Source: Viola odorata (lineage: Eukaryota; Streptophyta; Magnoliopsida; Malpighiales; Violaceae). From it: a DNA stretch of 64,000 bases. Location of the stretch: positions 50,814,327-50,878,326 of the forward strand of contig OY829539.1 of the NCBI GenBank assembly GCA_963691705.1, given 5' to 3'. Position 1 is the first letter of the stretch, and every line of letters starts with the position of its first letter. Positions 57,918 through 64,000 of the stretch are shown here, in pieces. The notes under the pieces are model-generated. The model saw only the letters and a list, made by a program, of their open reading frames with translations, did not search any database and was not told the origin of the DNA. The translations under genes and the position numbers were made by a program.

Positions 57918-59440
57918 TGATCGCGCGTCGAACACGTCAAATATAATAGTGAAATAGGTATGGAATTGGGGGTAGAAATACAACTTATCACTGTCTACAA
58001 GAGTTTGTAGATGATGGTAAGAGGATAGTCCACAGAGACCTCTAGGAAATGTAATTCTTGGGTTGACTTCCTCGTCACTGAGTTTTGGTTGGGTGGAATC
58101 TGAAACTGAAGACAAAACGGAAAGAAGTGAAAACAGTTTAAAATAGTATTGGCCAAAGTCTTGGTCAAGACAGGGGTCAAGATTGTTGTAAATCCGATAA
58201 AAGGAAATTCCAGGTAAGGGCGATATGAGAGCTCTGTTCTTATGCTTCGATCATGGATTTAAATGTATTCATCTCTTCGTTCATAGTACTGCTATAGAGT
58301 GGAGGTGCTCCTATTCACTCCTGTCTTCCCTCCTCTTCAAATTACCTGGCGGGTGCTCCCTTTCCTGATAATCCTAGCCAAGGGACACCTTGCTGGTTAA
58401 AGGGTTTATCCGTTTGACTGCTGTCTTGAATGGCTGTTCGCTTCCTCAATGGTATAGGGGAAGACAGTACCTAGGCCAAGGTATCTCCCTATGGAGATCC
58501 TAGGCTGTCAATCTGGTCTTGACCTAGATTACTTATTTCTTCTAGTCTAGCTCGAGACTAGTTGCCTACTTTGTCTAGCCGACGGGTGCTCCCTTTCCAT
58601 CTAGACCGGCTACAACTCTTCTCTACTAGAGTACAAGGATGATCAAACCTTGTCTCTAGCGAGTAAGCGATGAATTAAGCTTAAGAAATGAATAAATACA
58701 AGTGAAGAGATTGTGAAGCACGATTTCAATCTCACGAACGCATAAGAACTCTAGCTCATCAACCCTTACCAAGAATGGGTGTTTAGTTACTCATACTCAT
58801 AATTAAAAAGACAATATATGTTTTTGCATCAATAAATTAATTCCGAGATTTCAAATAAAATCCGGAGCAAAGTTTAACAATGTCGAAGAAGAAGAAGAAA
58901 GAAGAAGAAGGTCCGAATTCGATCCCGGACAAAGGAGAAACAATGTTTGGCTAAATAGCCCTAAAACTCCTCTGTCCTACTTCAACTAAACTTCCTAGAA
59001 AATCTCTAAAAAGATTGTAACAATAAATTGTTTTTGAAATAGAAACTAAATCGCAATTACAAGGAGAGGGAGATCCCATGCGGGATTCTTCAAGAGATTG
59101 GCTTCAGATCCCTCTAGAATTGCGCGACAGCTGCTACGTGCCAGCTGTAAGGCCCAATGTGGGAGGTGGTCCAAAAGATCCGCACAATGTCTTCTATCGC
59201 GAAAGTGTCTTGGCCAAGACGCTTCTGGGTAGCGCGCTGCTTCAGTTGCGAAAATGTCTAGGCCAAGATCCAGGCCTAGACTCTGGTAAATAGCTTCCAG
59301 CTCTTCAAACCAGAAACTTCAGGATTCTTCCAAGAGACCAGAACTGCCAAAAATATGGGAAATCAAGGATAAATCAGTAGGTTAACGTCCAAATAAACTA
59401 GTAAATGGACGATAAAACATGATGAAATGCAATGCAATCA
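57918..59440 (-). repeat. 5' LTR of the Gypsy element (1523 bp)
   Basis: It starts TGATCGCGCG and ends GCAATCA on the plus strand, giving TG...CA termini, next to the primer site on one side and GAAAA on the other. It is full length; the 3' LTR has lost its distal 706 bp. Confidence 0.9.
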
Positions 59441-59445
59441 GAAAA

Positions 59446-59860
59446 CATCAGTAGTAAAATTTTATATTGAAAATAACAATTAAAAGGAAAAAAATGAGGA
59501 CTTTTAGACTTTTAGTTAAGTTTAAAAGTTTTAAAGAGACAGTGTCTTTTACTCATAATAATTCTTATATAACTTCCTTAATAAATTTTTCTATTTAAAA
59601 TAAAAAAATAAAAGGAAAAAATGTGGAATTTTAATTAAGTTTAAAAGAAAAAATGATGAATTTTAATTAAGTTTAGAAGAAAAAAAGAAAGACGTGGAAT
59701 TAATTTTAGAAAAAAATCTGTAGGAAAATTTTATATTTAAAATAACAGATAAAAGAAAAAATGAATTTTTTTAATTAAGTTTATAAGGAAAAAACAAAGA
59801 TAAGAAGTTAAATTTAGAAAGAAAAAATTAAAATGCAAGTTTGGGATTTGAACTTCTCCC
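59446..59860. repeat. ~269-bp AT-rich tandem array, right part
   Basis: The array resumes immediately after the Gypsy target duplication with CATCAGTAGTAAAATTTTAT and a second degenerate unit at about 59718. It continues the phase of the left part. Confidence 0.85.
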
Positions 59861-59939
59861 TTTTAAAGTAATAGGTAAAAACTAAGCATTGAACCAAGTT
59901 TGTAATTTGATATTAATGTGCATATATTTTTATTTATAT

Positions 59940-60101
59940 ATATATAAATATATATACGAACCGATTCTCCCGGTTTACGGTCTGGTTTGGGTTTTTCAGT
60001 ATTAGAGAACCGAGACAGTACGGTTCGGTTCACTTTTTCGGAAAAAAATAAAAAACGGTATCGAACGGGTTACCGTTCGGGCCGGTTTTTGTACACCCCT
60101 A
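59940..60101. mobile_element. hAT-like right terminus (CCGGTTTTTGTACACCCCTA)
   Basis: CCGG/CGGTTCGG-rich subterminal sequence ends in GGTTTTTGTACACCCCTA, a common hAT-type terminus in plants. The matching left end is not clean (see 49466). Confidence 0.5.
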
Positions 60102-60118
60102 CACGTAAGGACTTTTTA

Positions 60119-61977
60119 GTAGGGGTGTCAAAATGGGTTCGATCCGACGGGTCGACCCGTACCTGAACCGCAGTTTAACCCGTTGGGTCATCACTTTTCG
60201 ACCCGTTAAATAACAATTTAATGGATCGACCCGACGGGACACGGGTCGACCCGTCTGACCCGTTTAAAATTTAAAACAAAATACCCACCATCGTCTCTCT
60301 CCTCTCCTCTCTGATTTCCTCGCTTCCTCCTCCTCCTCCTCTGCTGCTGCTGCTTTCCTCGCTCGTGCTGCTACTTTCCTCGCTGCCACGGAAAAACTCC
60401 ATCTCTCCCAGCTTTTTGAGTCTCCTCCTCCTCCTCCTTCTCCATCACGTGCCTCTCACGCGTCGGCAACGTGATAATGTTTATTTGCATCATCAGGGCC
60501 GAAACGCCATTGATTCATTGCCATTTGTTGTTAGATAATGTTTCCTTCTTGGGTTTTTTCCCTTTTTAAGCACATTCAAAACCCATCTCCCCTCTGCGCC
60601 AACCTCAGTCGACTCCCCTTGCCGCTGTTTCTCTTCGGTCAAGTAATGTCCTTCCCTTTCTCTTGCATCATCTCCCCTTTTAGGGTTTTTTTGTTTTTGT
60701 TAACATGTTTGTTTGATTATCAATTTTCTTGGTACGTCGGAGTTTGGTGGCGAAGAGGGGAAATGGGCTTCTTTTAAATTGTTCAATGCCCACCAAACAA
60801 ACAAATTGGAGCCCTCCTGCTCAAATTTGTTGTGAGATGCAAGAACACATCTTTGGCTCCTCCCTTGGGCTAGCAGTAACAATATAATTTCAGTTATTTT
60901 TTTGCTTTAATGAAGATAAATCATCAAGGCAACTGAGCTATGGCCGTCTGAGTTCTTCCTGTTCATGGGTTATGTGTAGATGTCTGCTCTTTATTGCATT
61001 CATACGGGTGAATATGAGGAATATAGATGTCTGCTCTTTATTGCATTCTCTTGATGTGATAATACCTATTAGCTAGAAGCTTAAACTCTTTAGATATTGC
61101 TTACTCTCCTGTCTTTCTGATTCCTGTTCTGTTTTGGCTGCACAGGTCAGAGAGGACCCTGTTTTCCGCAGAGCAGGTTCCAATATTCATGTAGATGCTG
61201 TCCTAAGCGTCACACAGGTAGAAGCTTTACTTTTTATACAATCTGTGATGCACTAAAAGTTTTGAGATCTAATGCATGGATCTCTTGTGGGGATGGTACT
61301 AGATATTCAATGCACTTTGGATGTGTTAGGTAGCACAAAATGTAGTTTAACGTGAAAGGCAATGGATGGTACTGGAAGGTCTAATTGGATTATATCACAT
61401 GTGGCGCAATTCATTATCTTAAGGTTGCCAATTTACAGTATGCTGTGCTACTGAATTCTCAGTAACCAATGCTCTTGAGTCTTGAGAACATGGAATCAGT
61501 TACCATTTTGTAGGAGTGTTTTGATAGGGAACTCATTATTTGCCTTTTCACTGTTATCATCTTGTTTGGACACTCTATTACTAAGTTTTACATATCATTT
61601 GTCTTTGCACTTGTTTTTATTCTTATGATTAGCTTTACTTTGTTGTTTCACCCTAAGAAATCAAATAGGTTAGATCCGTTCATAAGTTTTCCTCTAAATT
61701 GGTTAACGATTGTATTGTAGAACTTCTCTTTGAATAGTCTAGTTGATTGTAAGGGAAATATTTTGAAAACTGTTTATAGATGATTGTATACCCTCTGTTT
61801 TGCCCTTGATTTCTCTGCATTAAAATTTCACCTAATTACGTCTGTACACATCTATGGCAGGTCTCAATTTGTTTTCCTTTTCCAGCCCCTTCACAGCCTT
61901 GTCATTGATAGAGAAAGTTTCCCAAGTGAGGAACTTGAGATCAAAGTTGCTTGTGAAGAATGTACCTTTGTGTTCCT
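60119..61977. mobile_element. hAT-like left terminus and interior, right end not in window
   Basis: TAGGGGTGTCAAAATGGGTT followed by GACCCG/CGGGTCGACCCG arrays is typical of a hAT end. No inverted partner (CCCATTTTGACACCCCTA) occurs before 64000. Inside are a CT-rich leader (60290-60450), a short exon-like ORF (60538-60648) that ends at a GTAATG donor, and a DnaJ exon. Confidence 0.45.
61146..61217 (+). pseudogene. single DnaJ (mitochondrial GFA2-type) exon, 24 codons
   Basis: Between CTGCACAG and GTAGAAGC lies a phase-0 exon encoding VREDPVFRRAGSNIHVDAVL plus SVTQ. This is the conserved substrate-binding region of type I DnaJ co-chaperones (family form REDPVFRREGxDIHVD). No J domain, zinc finger or following AILGG segment is found in this window. 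It could splice in frame to the short ORF ending at 60648 (LFLFGQ), which would make a chimera. A following exon-like stretch after 61891 (PLHSLVIDRESFPSEE) is not DnaJ. Confidence 0.75.
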
Positions 61978-61979
61978 AA

Positions 61980-64000
61980 GGCTGCGTTTACTTCGGAGAA
62001 TTCTCCCGAAAATTTTCCAGTCTTTAAAAAACTGGAGGTTTTTTCGAAAAACGTGTTTACTTTGCATTATTTTCCATTCAGAAAATGAAAATGAAAAACC
62101 TCTGTTTAAAAATCGATAAACAAATTTAGAGAACCCCAAAATGTTGTTTTCCATTTTTTCAATGTTTTTAACCTCAGTTTGAAAACACGCTTCTCAAACT
62201 GAGGATTAAATGAATTTTTCATTAATCCAATTCTACCCCACACTCAACGCAGCCTTCTTCTTCTTCTCTTCTTGCCCTACCTCACGCAGCCGCTCCTCTT
62301 CTTCTCCCTCACGCTGTCCGACTCCTGTCTCGCCTCCGTCCGACTCTTCTCGCTCTCGGCTGCTCCTCCTCCACTACCCACCGAAACTGACGGTAAGTTT
62401 TCTTACTCGCTTCACCTCTCTCATTCTCTCCACCAGATCTTTGGTTGCCTTTAAAATCTCAGCATTTCTTTGATTTAGCTCGCGTCCTGTGATTTGATGG
62501 GTATGTTGTGTGAATGTGAATATGTGAATATAATGTTTAGGTCATGATTAGTGAGCTTGAATTGATGCACGAGCGTTTCCTGAGCTTAATTGATTATGGG
62601 TTTGTGTTGTGACAACTTTAACTGGTCATCTACATCTCATTTTTGTATTTTATTGATGGGTTTTTTCAGGACCCTTTTCTGGGTTTGTATTGCATCTGCC
62701 CTCTGAATTGTTGTGAGTTTTATGTGTTAGGTTATGCGGTTTTATTGTGTTAGATATATTGGTGAGCTTGGCAGATTTGGATTGTTATTTACTTGTTTCC
62801 TGACACCAATATTTTGTGGATTGCTTAACTGGATTTCATTTAATGTTTAGAAACATTTGTTAGTGTTCTTCGTATGCAATGCTTGTCTTTACAGCATTCA
62901 TTTCTGATAAATTCGATGCGAAAACATCCCTTACATATGCGTATTTCATTCCAGTAGTTTATTAATTATCGTTTTGAATGTTCAAAGCAATGATCTTGGA
63001 AAAATGATCCTTTAATCTGCTAGTTCTTCAGTTTCTGCTTGAGTTTCTGCAAAATTGGTTTCTTTGACTCACTTGAAAACTGTCAGAAAATGACTGCACT
63101 AAGCTTCTAGATGTTGCCACAATGTCCGAAAGTAGTTGAAGGGTGATTGATACAGAGGTCTCTATGCTCAATTAATTTGGAGAATCACTTGCAATCTTAT
63201 GCTATAAACCAGTGGAGAAACAATGAAAAACCATGTCTCAACTAGTATTACTATGCTACTGGGAGGAGTCTTGATGCACTAGCAGTAGCTTTTGCAAGGA
63301 AACAATGAAAAACCATGTCTCAATGTTGTTTGTGTCTTGCAAAGGTTTTGAAATTGAAAATCTGAAAAAATGCTTCCAGAAAATTTCTTTTTGCACCCTA
63401 TGGTAAAAGCTAGTTAAATTAACTTCTTATAAGAAGAAGGGTGATTGAATTTTGCACCCTATGTATGTGCGTGTGTTTTGCAAGAAGGTGCTTCATTTTG
63501 TGAGATTATATGTTGTGGTCATTTACTTCCTTTTCGAAGTCTTTTATGTCGCTAATATGGATATCAAGCAACTCCTTCTTATTGTTTGTATTTTAATTTG
63601 ATTCGTATTTTTGCGTGTCAAATGCTCATACTGATCAAAATATGGTGATTTGAGTATGATGGTGCAGGGCTTGTAAAGCTACGACCAAGGCACATGAAAG
63701 GAAAGGAAGCTTTCCCTCATGAATGGAATCAATGATGTTGAACCTGGACATTCATTTGAAGCAGTGGAGAAACAAGTATAGACAAATACTTGTTTACTCC
63801 ACTCAAGTACAAGAATCTGTAGGCATTTGATAAATGGTTTTGTGAGTAGATAATTGTTCAAGAGATCAATTTGTAACTATACTTTGATTAGATTCTGTAA
63901 TGTACAAAGATCAACTATGTATTTTATGTATTCCTCTTATTAATTATATTTAATCTTGTAAAAAAATAAACGAGTCTAGTTATTTTTCATGGGTAAAAAT
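61980..64000. mobile_element. second member of the 1018-4456 TIR family, right end outside window
   Basis: After TAA (61977-61979) the left end reads GGCTGCGTTTACTTCGGAGA, continues with ATTCTCCCGAAAATTTTCCA and contains AAACGTGTTTACTTTGC. It then follows the same plan as the first element: GATTAAATGAA, a CCAATTCTACCC stretch, and a CTTCTTCTTCTTC leader opening into intron-like sequence. A possible last exon at about 63668-63735 follows GGTGCAG (LVKLRPRHMKGKEAFPHEW and a stop), whose family I do not recognise. Confidence 0.65.

Larger units (their letters stand above)
52086..59440 (-). mobile_element. decayed Ty3/Gypsy LTR retrotransposon (Athila-like), minus strand, GAAAA duplication
   Basis: A 5-bp duplication GAAAA lies at 52081-52085 and 59441-59445. 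The 5' LTR is at 57918-59440. The primer site next to it matches the tRNA-Asp 3' end, as in Athila and relatives. Gag-protease, reverse transcriptase, RNase H and part of integrase follow on the minus strand. The element is defective: at least two frameshifts and two stops in pol, and a deletion that fuses mid-integrase to the inside of the 3' LTR. The GAAAA-flanked target is the tandem array, so the insertion split that array. Confidence 0.92.

Overview
This is plant nuclear DNA, almost certainly from a eudicot. It is AT-rich, its genes have many introns bounded by GT/AG, and transposable elements (TEs) fill much of it. I recognise five host genes. An alpha-L-fucosidase (GH29) first exon lies on the minus strand at the left edge. 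A complete R2R3-MYB gene of the RAX/Blind type (15352-17028, +) follows. A seven-exon Zn-type glyoxalase I gene (23005-26281, -) has an extra 5' exon that could encode a transit peptide. Three tandem copies of a 4-coumarate:CoA ligase-like gene (At4g05160/4CLL7 type) lie at 29216-32916, 39169-42590 and 43467-46123, all +, each with six exons and an apparently intact frame.

Layout. 1-1017: fucosidase exon 1, a local duplication of its 3' edge, and its TATA box. 1018-4456: a TIR element that has captured two calreticulin exons with their intron. 4507-8738: a 4.2-kb mariner-like element (TA duplication, CTCCCTC-type ends) carrying only the DNA-binding part of a transposase plus three passenger ORFs, two of them homologous to each other and divergently oriented. 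9859-14553: an intergenic stretch with a mariner-type element, a CACTA element and an abutting Stowaway MITE. 15352-17028: MYB gene. 18466-21698: MITEs, a fold-back made of half a plastid-like tRNA, and a hAT element. 23005-26281: glyoxalase I with a LINE fragment in intron 6. 27666-28806: a MYB R3 fragment, a solo LTR and half a MITE. 29216-46123: the ligase cluster, with TEs filling both spacers, including a Pack-MULE that captured an FLZ zinc-finger gene fragment. 49466-60101: nested repeats: a roughly 269-bp tandem array split by a decayed 7.4-kb Ty3/Gypsy element (Athila-like, minus strand, GAAAA target duplication). 60119-64000: a hAT-like end, a lone DnaJ exon, and the left end of a second member of the calreticulin-capturing TIR family, which runs off the window.

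Functionally the host genes look unrelated: a wall/glycan hydrolase, an axillary-meristem-type regulator, methylglyoxal detoxification, and probably peroxisomal acyl-CoA activation. The most distinctive theme is repeated gene-fragment capture by different TIR families (calreticulin, FLZ, probably DnaJ) and a mariner-like element with unexplained passenger genes. All calls come from reading the sequence. No database search was possible, so family names rest on motifs and splice structure.
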